From positions 62,001-126,000 of the forward strand of contig JACKBJ010000004.1 of assembly GCA_020634625.1 (NCBI GenBank): a stretch of DNA of 64,000 nt, read 5' to 3'. Position numbers and translations under genes: made by a program. Each line of letters begins with the position of its first letter. Positions within the stretch are counted from its first letter, which is position 1. The stretch comes from Caldilineae bacterium (lineage in GTDB: Bacteria > Chloroflexota > Anaerolineae > Epilineales > Epilineaceae). The notes under the pieces were generated by a model. That model was not told the origin of the DNA, did not search any database, and saw nothing but the letters and a program-made list of their open reading frames with translations. Shown piece after piece: positions 24,832-34,774 of the stretch.

Positions 24832-26661
24832 GTGTCCGGTCGCGCCTCGCCCGCATACCGCGCCACGCTGGCCGCCTATCTCGGCCCCCAGAGAGGCCGG
24901 GTGGCCCTGCTCGGCGGGCTCGTGCTCTGCGACATCAGCCTCGATCTGCTCGGCCCGCAGATCCAGAGCCGATTCCTCGACCGGGCCCTGGCTGGCGCCG
25001 CGCTTGCCGAGCTGGCCCGGCTGGCCCTGTTCGCGCTGGGCGTCGCGGGCCTGGTCCAGATCCTGTTCGTCTTGAACAACTACCTGGCCACCGACATCGC
25101 CCAGGTCGGCACCAACCGCCTGCGCGAAGACCTACTGGGACGGGTGCTGCGGCTGGGACCGGGCTTTCATCAACGACACACGCCGGGCGCGCTGATCGAG
25201 CGGATCGACGGCGATGTCGCCGCACTGGGCAACTTCCTCTCCCGCTTCGTGCTCGAGATGATCGGCAGCGTGCTCCTCCTCGTGGGCGCCTTGGGGCTGC
25301 TCTGGCGCATCGACCCGCGCATCTCGTTGCTCCTGGCTGGCTTCGCCGCCGCTGCGCTGCTCGCCCTGCGCCGGCTCACCGGCCAGGCCAGGCTCCGCTG
25401 GGAAGCCGACCGGGCGGCCCAAGCCGAGCTCTTCGGCTTCCTCGAGGAGCGGCTGGCCGGCACCGAGGACCTGCGCGCCAACGGCGCGTCGGATTATGTC
25501 ATGCTAAAGTACTTCGAGGCCGCGCGCCGAGCGGCAGCCAGGCGCCTCTCCGCGGCGCGCTTCGGGGCCCTCACCGGCGGCAGCGCGATGGCCCTGCTCG
25601 GCCTGGGGGCCAGCCTCGCCCTGGGCATGGGCGCCTGGCTCCTCGCACGCGAGGTCATCAGCCTGGGCAGCGTCTACCTCATCTTCGCCTACAGCCAGCT
25701 CCTTCAGGGGCCGATCACGGCGATCTCACGCCAGGTGCAGGACCTTCAACAGGCGGGCGCCTCCCTGCGGCGAATCGGGCAGCTGCAGGCCGAACGGCCG
25801 GAAGTCGTCGAGGTCGACGACCCGAGGCCCTTGCCGGGCGGCCCGCTGGCGCTCGAGCTGGAGCGTTTGAGCTACGCCTATCCCTCCGGCCATCGGGTCA
25901 TCCAGGCCATCGACCTGCGGCTGGCCGCCGGCGAGACGCTCGGGCTCATCGGCCGGAGCGGAAGCGGAAAGACGACGCTGACCCGACTGCTGTTCCGTCT
26001 GGTCGAAGCCCAGTCGGGCGCGCTCCGGATCGGCGGCATCGACATCCGTCAGCTGAGCCTCGAGAGCTTGCGGTCGCGGGTGGCCCTGGTCACCCAGGAC
26101 GTTCAGCTCTTCCAGGCCAGCATCCGTGACAACCTGAGCCTGTTCGACCCCGAACCGTCCGAAGCGCGTCTCTTGGAGGCGATCGCGTCGGTCGGTCTAT
26201 CGGATTGGCTGGCGGCGCAACCCGAAGGGCTCGCCACCCGCTTGCCAGCAGGCGGGGCCGGCCTCTCCGCCGGCGAGGCCCAGCTCCTGGCACTGGCGCG
26301 CGTCTTCCTACGCCAACCCGGTCTCGTCCTGCTCGACGAGGCGTCCTCGCGCCTGGATCCCGCGTCGGAGGCGCGCTTGGATCGCGCGCTGTCGAACCTG
26401 CTCGAAGGTCGCAGCGCCATCATCATCGCCCACCGTCTCACGACGCTGCAGCGGGTCGACCGGATCGCGGTCCTCGAAGACGGCCGCCTGGTCGAACAGG
26501 GCTCGCGACGGCGGCTGGAAGCCGATCCGGGCTCGCGCTATGCCCAGCTGCTGCGCGCCGCACGGGCCAACCCGTCAGACCCGATCGACGAACTGCTCGC
26601 GCCGAGGCCGTCCCCGCGAGGCGACTCGCCTCCCGATCGGTCTGCCGGAGGATCGGCATGA
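24832..26661 (+). CDS. ABC exporter half-transporter, subunit A
   Basis: The 609-residue protein has a six-helix type-IV exporter membrane domain (1-310) fused to an ATPase domain. Walker A G-R-S-G-S-G-K-T is at 374-381, Walker B with catalytic Glu503 in L-V-L-L-D-E-A, and His534 in the H-loop. The signature is L-S-A-G-E (478-482) instead of L-S-G-G-Q. It is translated from GTG at 24832, 12 bases after ybeY, and is coupled by ATGA to the next gene. With subunit B it should form a heterodimeric multidrug- or lipid-type exporter; substrate unknown. Confidence 0.9.
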   Translation: MSGRASPAYRATLAAYLGPQRGRVALLGGLVLCDISLDLLGPQIQSRFLDRALAGAALAELARLALFALGVAGLVQILFVLNNYLATDIAQVGTNRLREDLLGRVLRLGPGFHQRHTPGALIERIDGDVAALGNFLSRFVLEMIGSVLLLVGALGLLWRIDPRISLLLAGFAAAALLALRRLTGQARLRWEADRAAQAELFGFLEERLAGTEDLRANGASDYVMLKYFEAARRAAARRLSAARFGALTGGSAMALLGLGASLALGMGAWLLAREVISLGSVYLIFAYSQLLQGPITAISRQVQDLQQAGASLRRIGQLQAERPEVVEVDDPRPLPGGPLALELERLSYAYPSGHRVIQAIDLRLAAGETLGLIGRSGSGKTTLTRLLFRLVEAQSGALRIGGIDIRQLSLESLRSRVALVTQDVQLFQASIRDNLSLFDPEPSEARLLEAIASVGLSDWLAAQPEGLATRLPAGGAGLSAGEAQLLALARVFLRQPGLVLLDEASSRLDPASEARLDRALSNLLEGRSAIIIAHRLTTLQRVDRIAVLEDGRLVEQGSRRRLEADPGSRYAQLLRAARANPSDPIDELLAPRPSPRGDSPPDRSAGGSA

Positions 26662-28499
26662 GCCAGGCCCGTCTGCTCTGGACCCTGGCCCGCTTCAAGC
26701 TGGGTCTCTGGCTGGCCAGCGGCTTCTTCGCCAGCCTGATGTTCTACCTGATGCCGCTGCTGCCCGGCCTCGTCGTGCGGCGCATCTTCGATCGGCTGCA
26801 GCTCGACCCGTCGGCGGCGCTCGGCCCGTTGCTGGCCATCCTGGCCGGCGTCGCCGTCGGGCGCATGGTCCAGCTCCTCTTGGCGGTGTGCGTCGAGAAC
26901 GGCGTGCATCTGTATGCCGGCACCCTGCTCCGCGCCAACCTGCTCGAGCAGGTCCTGCGCCAACCGGGCGCGCGACCCTTGCCGGCCTCCACGGGCGAGG
27001 CCCAGAGTCGCCTGCGCGACGATGTCGATGCGCTGGTCCGCTTCCTGACCTGGACCCTGGATCCCATCGGCCAGGGCGTCGTGTTGCTGGTGGCGCTGCT
27101 GCTGCTGGCCCGCATCGATGCGCGTTTCACCTTGGCCGTCTTCCTGCCACTGGTCCTGGTGCTGGCGCTGGTCAACGCGGCGTCGCGCAAGGTACGGGGC
27201 CTGCGCCAGGCGGCGCGCGGCGCCGCGGCCGAGGTCAGCGGACTGATCGGCGAGAGCCTCGCGGCGGCCACCGCCATCCAGGTCGCGGGCGCCGAGGCCC
27301 GCGTCGTCGGTCGCTTGACCGAGCTCAACGCCGAACGCCGACGCAGCGCCTTGCGGGACGCCCTGCTCGACAACGCGCTGCGGTCGGTGTCGTACTACGC
27401 CGCCGGGATCAGCACCGCCCTGCTGCTCCTGGTTGCGGCCCGTGCGATGCGTGAGGGCCGCTTCAGCGTCGGTGACTTCGCGCTCTTCGCCGCGTATCTG
27501 GAGTGGATCGCCACGGTCATCGGCATGTTCGGCCACTACCTGACCCAGTATCGCCAGACGGGCGTATCGATCACGCGTCTGACCGACTTGATGCAAGGCG
27601 CGCCGGCAAGGTCGTTGGTGCGTCACCGACCGGTCCATCTGCGCGGACCGATGCCCGCACTGGCCGCGCCGGAACCGGCTGACCGGCCCTTCCTCGAGCT
27701 GGTGGTACACGGGCTGAGCTGCCGCTACCCGGATGGGGGGCGGGGCATCGAGGCGGTCTCGCTCCGCGTACCGGCCGGCGCCTTCGTCGTCGTCGCGGGT
27801 CCGGTCGGCGCCGGCAAGTCGACGTTGCTCCGCGCCCTGCTCGGCCTGCTGCCCCGTCAGGCCGGCACGATCCTCTGGAACGGCGTCGCCGTCGAGGATC
27901 CGGCCAACATCATGGTGCCGCCGCGCTGCGCCTACACGCCGCAAGTCCCGCGGCTCTTCTCCGAGAGCCTGCGCGACAACCTGCTGCTGGGTCTGCCGGC
28001 CGGTCCGGACGACGCCGCGCTGACCGTCGCGATCCATGCCGCGGTGCTGGAGAACGACCTGGCCGCGATGGCCGACGGGCTGGACACCCGGCTCGGACCC
28101 CGCGGCGCCCGACTCTCGGGAGGTCAGGTCCAACGGGTCGCGGCTGCCAGGATGTTCCTGCGTCGGCCCCAGCTGCTGGTCTTCGACGATCTGTCGAGTG
28201 CCCTCGACCTGCAGACGGAAGCCGAGCTCTGGCGGCGCCTGTTTCGCGGCGATGCTCGGCCGACGGCGGCGACCGAGCGCCCGACCTGCCTGGTCGTCTC
28301 GCACCGGCACGCGGCGCTGCGCCGGGCCGACGAGATCCTGCTGATGGACGCCGGGCGCATCGTCGACCGCGGTCGGTTGGCGGCGCTGCTCGAGCGCTCG
28401 CCGCTGATGCGCGCGCTCTGGTCCGAACCCGGTTCCGTCGGGACGGCCTCCCCCGCCACCGCCGATGCGTCACGGCACCCTTCGGATCCGCTTCCGTAG
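26658..28499 (+). CDS. ABC exporter half-transporter, subunit B
   Basis: The 613-residue partner has the same layout: membrane domain (about 1-310) and ATPase with Walker A G-P-V-G-A-G-K-S at 381-388, an intact L-S-G-G-Q (486-490) and H-loop His549. The Walker B ends F-D-D (residue 511 Asp), where a catalytic Glu is expected. This is the complement of subunit A: one composite ATP site is fully canonical (A Walker motifs plus B signature) and the other is degenerate, as in TM287/288-type heterodimers. ATG at 26658 overlaps the previous stop by ATGA. Confidence 0.9.
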   Translation: MSQARLLWTLARFKLGLWLASGFFASLMFYLMPLLPGLVVRRIFDRLQLDPSAALGPLLAILAGVAVGRMVQLLLAVCVENGVHLYAGTLLRANLLEQVLRQPGARPLPASTGEAQSRLRDDVDALVRFLTWTLDPIGQGVVLLVALLLLARIDARFTLAVFLPLVLVLALVNAASRKVRGLRQAARGAAAEVSGLIGESLAAATAIQVAGAEARVVGRLTELNAERRRSALRDALLDNALRSVSYYAAGISTALLLLVAARAMREGRFSVGDFALFAAYLEWIATVIGMFGHYLTQYRQTGVSITRLTDLMQGAPARSLVRHRPVHLRGPMPALAAPEPADRPFLELVVHGLSCRYPDGGRGIEAVSLRVPAGAFVVVAGPVGAGKSTLLRALLGLLPRQAGTILWNGVAVEDPANIMVPPRCAYTPQVPRLFSESLRDNLLLGLPAGPDDAALTVAIHAAVLENDLAAMADGLDTRLGPRGARLSGGQVQRVAAARMFLRRPQLLVFDDLSSALDLQTEAELWRRLFRGDARPTAATERPTCLVVSHRHAALRRADEILLMDAGRIVDRGRLAALLERSPLMRALWSEPGSVGTASPATADASRHPSDPLP

Positions 28500-28614
28500 A
28501 CCATCGGACCGGGGCGCCGCCCTTCCCAGCAGCCCGAACGGGGCGCACCTGCCGCATCCCGGCACGAAGCCGAACCGGCTCGCCGCTCCGCGTCCGCGCC
28601 ATGTCGGAACGCGG

Positions 28615-31600
28615 CTAGCGGTTGCCCCGCTCGGCCTCGGCCGCGAGCGGGCCGCGCTGGGTCATCCGCGACAGGCTGGGCAACCAGAGCCGGTCCGACC
28701 CCTGCTCGACGCCCACCAGCAAGGTGATCTGTGCGATGTCGAAGAGCCCGGCGCCGTCCTGACCCTGCAAGACCACCGTGTAGCGACCGCGTGGCAGGCC
28801 CCCGGGCAGCGACCACCAGTCGCCGCTCGCGGCGAGGCCGAGCTCGACGATCGACCAGCGCAGTGCCGTGGCCGGCAAGGGGCCCGACTCGCGGTCGCTG
28901 CCCAGCGCGGTCAGCAGGATCGGCTCGCCCGGCCGGCGGCGCTGCACCGGCGGCCCGGCGATGGCCAGCCGCGGCGGCTGCTCGCCCTGCGCGGCAACGG
29001 CCAGTCGTTGGCGCACGGCATCGCCGCCGGAGACGACCGTCAGCTCGAGCATGCCGCCCCGGGGAAGCGCGAGCGAGCCGAGGCCCAGCGGCAGGCGGTC
29101 GTCCTGGACCGCCGCGGCCAGGCTCTGCCAGCGGCCATCCATGCTCCGCGCGCGCAGAAACAGACGGGCCGCCGGCTCGGCGGTCCGACCGCCACGACGC
29201 GCCTGCCAAAGCAGGCTGGCGCGCAGCGGGTCGGCCCGCCGCGGTGCCAGCAGCAGGGCGGCCAGATCGAGGTCGGCGGCGGCGGCCAGGGCGACCCGGT
29301 CGCGAACGATGCCCTCGGGTCCGCGCAGCACCAGGCTCGTCGCCTCGGGCCGACGCGGCAGGACGAGGGTGAAGCCGAGCTCGCCCGTCGGGCCGTTCCG
29401 GTCGACGAAGGCCGCCGGCGTGATCCCGATCCCGGCCAGACGGCGACCGGCGCCGTCCTCCAGCTCCACGCGGTACTCGGAAGCGGACTGGGGCTGCGGA
29501 CCGGTCTCGAGCGGCTCGGAAACCAGGCCCTCGAGCGGCCAGGCCGCGTCGAGGGATCCGAAGCCCGATGGGTCGACTCGACCGCCGACCAGCCAGACCG
29601 GACCGGGCGGCTCGGCAGCCGGCGGGGTTTCGGGCACGGCGTCCAGGCGATCGATGAGCGCCTGCCAGCTGCTGGGCGAGATCCAGGCCGGCGCGCAGCC
29701 GGTCGTCAGATCGAAGGCCTGCTCGGACCGCGCCTGACGCGACAGCAGGTCCTCGGCCGGCACGCCGATGCGCTCGGCCGCGTCGGGCTCCGCCTCGGCC
29801 GCGTCGCCGCAGCGGGATGCCGGCAGGCCGAGCGCCAGGGCCAGCGCCCGCGCCGTCAGCCAGGGCCGGTCCTCGCTGGCCAGTGCCAGTCCGGCGCCGA
29901 GGTAGGCGTCGGAGACCTCCGGCGCCTGACCGGCCGGCAGGACCGCCAGGTAGATCGGTCCACCCGAGCCGGGCGACCCGGACCGGCGTGACGGCGGCTC
30001 CGTCAGGGCCAGCTCGCTCGCGCGCAGCTGGGCCAGGTGGTCCAACACCGCCCGTCGTCCGGCCGCCTGTCGCAGGTTGCCGACGAAGCGCAGCGGCGCG
30101 TGCCAGCGCAGGTCGATGCGCGACAGCGGGAAGCTCCGAAGCACGGCATCCAGCTCGAAGTCTCGCGCCGGATCGAGCTCGCGGCCCTCCACCGGACCGA
30201 CGCCGCCCGGCTGCAGCTCCAGTGGCACGAGCACGATCTCGAGCGGCGGCACCTGGCGCAGCTCGACCTCGACCGACCGTTGATCCGAGATGCCGGCGCT
30301 CGGCGCCGCGAGATCCAGGAGCTCGAGCCGTAGCCTCAGGCGCCCCGCCGTCAACCAGGCGGCGGGCAGCTCGAAGTTGAGGGTGCCCCCGAGATCGGGG
30401 GCACCCGCCGAGGCGGGAAGCAGCAGGCCGCCCCCCGCGTTCGACGGCGCCAACGGAGCGCCAGGCAAGTCCGGGCCCGCCTGCGAGCCGTAGACTCGAC
30501 CGCCGGCCCGACCGCCGTCCGGGCCGCTGACCTGGACCCGCAGCATGGCCGGCCGGTCCGCCACCAGCGGCAGCGCGTTATCGGGCTGCTGCACCGCCTG
30601 GCTGACCCACAGCGAGCGGATCGCGAAGCGGCCGGCGGCCGTCGGGCTGGGGCTCGGCCGGACGGTGTCGGTCGGACTGGCCGAAGGGCTGGCCGTGGCG
30701 CCGGGTTGGCTGCTCGTCGCGGTCGCGCCGGGTGGCTCGCTGGTCGGAGTCCGGCGCGTGCTGGTGGGGCTGGCCGTTTCGGACGGTGCCTCGGTCGCGG
30801 ACGGACCGGGCGTCGGGGTCAGGGTGGCCGGCGTCACGGCGCCGGTCGGGGTCGCCACCTCGGCGGTGGCGGTCGCTTCGGGGATCGGCGTCGGCTCGGC
30901 CGAACCGGCCGTGGGGCTCGGCGTCGATCCCGGCGTCATGCTGGGCGTCGAGGTCGGATCGGGCGGCGTCAGCGCGGACTCGATGCGGCGAAGCTCGACC
31001 TGCGCATCCAGCGGATTGTCGGGATAGTGCATCAACAGGCCCATCGTTCCCGCCAGGCGCTCGACCGGACAGTTCAGACGGAGCCTGGCCTCGGCCGTCG
31101 AGCGTCCGGCCAGGTCGATCCCCTTGCCGACCCGCAGCAGCTCGCCGTCGGAGGCATCGAGCAGGCTAAGGCAGGCCCAGTCCGACTGGTCGAAGTGATA
31201 GGCCCGTCCGGCGCGCAGCCCATCGGGCGCCTGGTCGTAGCCCGGGAATCCGGCCGCGATCGAGAAGTCGGCGCGCGCATCGAGCGCCATGACCGCCAGG
31301 TCGAAGCGCAGCGCACCGCTCGAGAAGTCGAGGCCGAGCTCGGCCGCCGGCAGGGCCAGCACGCTGGTGGTCTCGTCCAGATCGTAGCTCTGGACGCTCA
31401 GCGCGCCCGTGGCCGATGCCGGGTCCGGCGCCCACTGGCCCGGCGCGAGCGGCGCCTGGGCGACCACCCAGCGGCCCGGGGCGATCCGCGCGTCCAGCTC
31501 CGGACCGTAGGCGTTGTAGATCAGCTTGTCGAAGCGCCCGTCCCGATCCAGATCCAAGAACACGCGCAGCTCGGTGTCGGCCGGGCTGCGGCGTGCTTCG

Positions 31601-34368
31601 CGCGTGTGCACCAGGATCGAGAGCAGCATCGCGTCCGTGCCACCCGCTCTGCCCGGTCCGTAGCGCAAGCCCACCGACTCGATGTCGAGTCGGCCCGGAA
31701 AACGCGGGTTGTCGATCGACTCGCCGAGGTCCTCGCCCAACAACCCGTAGACCTCGACCCGGCCCGACTGGCCGCAGGGATTGCGCCAGGCTTGGACCGC
31801 CTGCTCGCCCTCCTCCCAGAACTGGATCGGATCGCTGCCTTCCGAACCGAGGCAGGCACGTCGACGCGGCAGCACGTGGAAGGGAAGCTGGGCGTTCTCG
31901 GCCGCAGCGAGCGCCTGGCCCTGCGCGTCGATCTCCGTCAGCGTCACGTAGCCATCGATCTCGAGCGCCTGAAACAGGGCTTCGTTGGCGATCGGTTCGG
32001 CGCCGCGCAAGCGCCACTCGGGCAGCCTCGCCGGATCGAGGCTCAGGCTGACCGACAGGCTGGACGTCGCGCCCGGCGCCAGCTCCAAGCGCTCCGGCTC
32101 GAACCCGAACGCGAGCCCTTTGGCCCCGTCCTCGTCAGGGAAGGCCAGGCGCCACTCGGGCGCGTAGCGCCGCGTCTGGGATGACAGGTTGCGCAACTGG
32201 ACGTGTCGCGTCAGGGTCAGCGGCTCGTCGCCGAGCTGGACCTGGCCGAAGCCGAGGCTGGCGATGCCCGAATCGCTGCGCACCAGGGTTGGGCCGGTCA
32301 GGGCCGCCCGCGCATCCACACGCCCGGCGCCCTGGCGCATCACCGGCGCCAGGGGACCGGTGTCGGCGCGCCCGATTCGCAGCAGCGGGTCGGCGTAGTT
32401 CATCAGCAAGCCGCCGACCGCGGCCGCATCCAGATCGAGCCCCTCGGCACGGCTGCGCTGCCAGAGCAACGCGGCGACGCCGGCCACGGCCGGACCGGCC
32501 ATGGAGGTGCCGCTCATCGCCACGCTGCGGCTGCCGCTGCCGACGAGCACCGAGCTCACGTTGCTGCCCGGCGCGGTCAGCTGGGGCTTGATGGCAGCGT
32601 CGAAGCGGGACGGGCCCCGGCTGGAGAAATCCGAGATGGTGTCGGTCTCCCAATCGCGCAGCCGCGGCTCGAGCACCGCCCGGAGGGTCTCGCCCAGAAC
32701 GAGCCGGTCTCGCAGGGCGATCCCCAGCGCCCGATCCAGCATCAGCCCCGGGATCGCGGGTGGCCTGGCGCAGTCCGAAGGCGGGCCGCAGCCCATCACC
32801 ACCTTGGGCGAGCCGTCGGTGAAGACCAGCGCGGCCGAGGCTCCGAGCCGATCGGCCAGCGTCAGCTTGTCGTAGAAGCTGCAGCTGCCACGCTCGATCA
32901 GCGCGACGGCGCCGTCCAGTCGGGCCGGCAGTGCGGGCGACTCGCCACAGGCCAGACCCAGGTCGACCAGGTCACCGGTCAGGCGGCCGCGGTCGAGCAA
33001 GCGTGGCAGCCAGTCCGCCGAGCCCTCGAGGGCAAGCAGCTCCTGGGTGTCCGGCCGGCCATCCGACCCGCGCCCGGTCACCGCCACGCGGGGATCGTAC
33101 TCGCCCAGGGGCACCGAGCTGGCGACGCTGAGGGCCAGGCTGGCCGATCCGGGCGAACCCGTCACATAGGGCAAGGCGCCGGCGTTCCCGGCCGAGGCCA
33201 CCACCGTGACGCCGGAGGCCACCACCTCGGAGACGGCCTGCTCGACGGCCTGCATGCCGGTCGACCAGTCGCTTCCCAAGCTGAGGTTGACCACATCGAT
33301 CCGGCCGGGCGGCGGCTTGCCGGGCACCGGCAAGCCAAGGTTGTGGCCGACGATCCACTCCAGCGCCGACAGCGCCAGGTCGCTGGTGGTCGGCGCGCCG
33401 CTGGGGTTGCCGAAGATCTTCAGCGCCACCAGCCGGGCGCCGGGGGCGATCCCGTCCGGCAACCGCGGCAACGCGGCCTGGCCGGCGATGATGCCGGCGA
33501 CGTGGCTGCCGTGACCGAGCGCGGCCGGATCCAAGGGGTCGTCGTCCGGGTCGGGCAGGCGGTGACACAGGGCGGCGGTCGGATCGCTGCCGGCGCAGGC
33601 CGGCGAATAGTGGCTGCCGGCCAGGTCGTAGCCTCCGATGACCTTCAGCGTCGGGAAGCTGCCGGGTTCGATCCGCACCTCGTCGTTGCTCGCGAAGTCG
33701 GCCGGATCGCCGCTCCCGCCCAGCATGGCGTGCGTATAGTCGATGCCGGTGTCCACCACTGCGACCGTCACGCCGTGCCCGTCGAAGCCCAGATCGGCCC
33801 GCGCAGCGGGAACGCCGAGGGTGGCCGCCACGTCGCGAACCGTCGGCGAGACCATCGGGGCCGGCCAGACGCCAGCCACACCGGGCATCGCGGCCAGGGC
33901 GGGGATCGCCTCGGTCGCGACATCGGCCAGGAAGCCGTTGAAGACCAGGCGGTAGGTCGCGATCCGCTCGCCACCCAGGTCGGCCAAGGCGAGCGCCGGC
34001 CCCCGCTGGGCGCGCTCGATCCGGTCCAGGATGTCGGCCAGGCGTCCGGCATCGACCGCTTCGCCGGGCCGAGGCGCGACGCCGGCCGCCACCAGGGACT
34101 GCCAGGCATCCGGCCCCTCGACCTCAACCAGGACGCGCCGGGTGCCGTCGGCATCGGCCGGCTCCTCCACCACGACGGCCTCGACGGCCCGGGGCTCCGA
34201 GACCGTCGCGGCCGCGGGCCGCAGCGGTCGGGCGAGCGCGGCTGGATCGCGGCGCGCGGCGACCCCGTCGGGCGACGCGCCGACGCCGGCCAGGCAGCAT
34301 CCGACCAGGAGGGCGCCGCGCGCCGCGGCGCCCACGCGTCGAGCTTTCGGATCGCGAGCAGGGTTCAT
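28615..34368 (-). CDS. Giant secreted subtilisin-like (S8) protease with PA insert
   Basis: The 1917-residue protein has a signal peptide (about 10-32) and an I9-like propeptide (75-180). The S8 domain carries Asp206 (V-V-D-T-G-I-D), His286 (G-H-G-S-H-V-A-G), Asn395 (S-A-G-N-A-G) and Ser622 (S-G-T-S-M-A-G-P). A protease-associated domain is inserted at about 470-570. After Fn3-like beta domains comes a Thr/Pro/Ser linker of roughly 120 residues (about 1190-1310), then a region opening R-S-L-W-V-S-Q-A-V-Q-Q. The C-terminus ends near R-L-W-L-P-S-L-S-R. It should be an active extracellular, surface-retained protease. The gene lies 406 bases downstream of the six-repeat secreted protein. Confidence 0.88.
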   Translation of the reverse strand: MNPARDPKARRVGAAARGALLVGCCLAGVGASPDGVAARRDPAALARPLRPAAATVSEPRAVEAVVVEEPADADGTRRVLVEVEGPDAWQSLVAAGVAPRPGEAVDAGRLADILDRIERAQRGPALALADLGGERIATYRLVFNGFLADVATEAIPALAAMPGVAGVWPAPMVSPTVRDVAATLGVPAARADLGFDGHGVTVAVVDTGIDYTHAMLGGSGDPADFASNDEVRIEPGSFPTLKVIGGYDLAGSHYSPACAGSDPTAALCHRLPDPDDDPLDPAALGHGSHVAGIIAGQAALPRLPDGIAPGARLVALKIFGNPSGAPTTSDLALSALEWIVGHNLGLPVPGKPPPGRIDVVNLSLGSDWSTGMQAVEQAVSEVVASGVTVVASAGNAGALPYVTGSPGSASLALSVASSVPLGEYDPRVAVTGRGSDGRPDTQELLALEGSADWLPRLLDRGRLTGDLVDLGLACGESPALPARLDGAVALIERGSCSFYDKLTLADRLGASAALVFTDGSPKVVMGCGPPSDCARPPAIPGLMLDRALGIALRDRLVLGETLRAVLEPRLRDWETDTISDFSSRGPSRFDAAIKPQLTAPGSNVSSVLVGSGSRSVAMSGTSMAGPAVAGVAALLWQRSRAEGLDLDAAAVGGLLMNYADPLLRIGRADTGPLAPVMRQGAGRVDARAALTGPTLVRSDSGIASLGFGQVQLGDEPLTLTRHVQLRNLSSQTRRYAPEWRLAFPDEDGAKGLAFGFEPERLELAPGATSSLSVSLSLDPARLPEWRLRGAEPIANEALFQALEIDGYVTLTEIDAQGQALAAAENAQLPFHVLPRRRACLGSEGSDPIQFWEEGEQAVQAWRNPCGQSGRVEVYGLLGEDLGESIDNPRFPGRLDIESVGLRYGPGRAGGTDAMLLSILVHTREARRSPADTELRVFLDLDRDGRFDKLIYNAYGPELDARIAPGRWVVAQAPLAPGQWAPDPASATGALSVQSYDLDETTSVLALPAAELGLDFSSGALRFDLAVMALDARADFSIAAGFPGYDQAPDGLRAGRAYHFDQSDWACLSLLDASDGELLRVGKGIDLAGRSTAEARLRLNCPVERLAGTMGLLMHYPDNPLDAQVELRRIESALTPPDPTSTPSMTPGSTPSPTAGSAEPTPIPEATATAEVATPTGAVTPATLTPTPGPSATEAPSETASPTSTRRTPTSEPPGATATSSQPGATASPSASPTDTVRPSPSPTAAGRFAIRSLWVSQAVQQPDNALPLVADRPAMLRVQVSGPDGGRAGGRVYGSQAGPDLPGAPLAPSNAGGGLLLPASAGAPDLGGTLNFELPAAWLTAGRLRLRLELLDLAAPSAGISDQRSVEVELRQVPPLEIVLVPLELQPGGVGPVEGRELDPARDFELDAVLRSFPLSRIDLRWHAPLRFVGNLRQAAGRRAVLDHLAQLRASELALTEPPSRRSGSPGSGGPIYLAVLPAGQAPEVSDAYLGAGLALASEDRPWLTARALALALGLPASRCGDAAEAEPDAAERIGVPAEDLLSRQARSEQAFDLTTGCAPAWISPSSWQALIDRLDAVPETPPAAEPPGPVWLVGGRVDPSGFGSLDAAWPLEGLVSEPLETGPQPQSASEYRVELEDGAGRRLAGIGITPAAFVDRNGPTGELGFTLVLPRRPEATSLVLRGPEGIVRDRVALAAAADLDLAALLLAPRRADPLRASLLWQARRGGRTAEPAARLFLRARSMDGRWQSLAAAVQDDRLPLGLGSLALPRGGMLELTVVSGGDAVRQRLAVAAQGEQPPRLAIAGPPVQRRRPGEPILLTALGSDRESGPLPATALRWSIVELGLAASGDWWSLPGGLPRGRYTVVLQGQDGAGLFDIAQITLLVGVEQGSDRLWLPSLSRMTQRGPLAAEAERGNR

Positions 34369-34774
34369 GCGAGCCTGTCCGGGATTGGATCGAATTCGGT
34401 CCACCGCGTCGCATCGACGGACTAGGGCGATGGCGCGAACGGTGGCTGGGCCGAATAGAGTGTAGCGCCCCGCAGGCCGGTTGACCCATGGCCTGTGGTG
34501 CAGGTATTGACGGATTGACCTCCGCTTTCATGACGGCCAGTTGCGTCGGCATGCAAAACGGCGAAGCCCCCCGCCTCGATGGCGGGGGGCTTCCTCTAGG
34601 GAGAGGGCCGTGCCGATGCGGTTGCCGCATCCAGCCTGGCCAGCCGACGGCGGTCGATCCTAGCCGGGCCGACCCGTTTCAACGCTCCTTCAGCAATCCG
34701 TTCACCGGCGCTCTGACAGGTTTAACGCCGACGGGAGCCGCCGGGTTAGACCGCATGGCCGTGCCGGGCTCCGC
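34369..34774 (-). other. Intergenic region upstream of the subtilase gene
   Basis: About 400 bases with a strong terminator hairpin at 34563-34593. A minus-strand TACACT (34459-34464) is the best -10 candidate for the subtilase but lacks a good -35 box. A 28-codon open frame (34596-34682, TTG start, MKRVGPARIDRRR... type) ends two bases before the terminator. Its AAGGAG lies only two bases before the TTG, so I do not call it a gene. No tRNA or known RNA is recognised. Confidence 0.4.
34563..34593 (-). terminator. Rho-independent terminator for the MoxR2/PPC-repeat transcript
   Basis: A perfect 13-bp stem (34563-34575 with 34581-34593) and a five-base loop; read on the minus strand it is followed after three bases by TTTT. 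It lies 180 bases past the stop of the upstream six-repeat gene. Confidence 0.75.

Noticed and set aside
32203..34425. A very long plus-strand open frame opposite the subtilase gene.
   Set aside because: It is the antisense shadow of a GC-rich gene; the minus strand carries signal peptide, catalytic triad and domains, while the plus-strand product has no recognisable motif and is His/Gln/Arg-rich.
34596..34682. A 28-codon minus-strand frame with TTG start ending two bases before a terminator.
   Set aside because: The AAGGAG is only two bases from the TTG, the product is Arg/Ala-rich as expected by chance at this GC content, and no promoter is visible.
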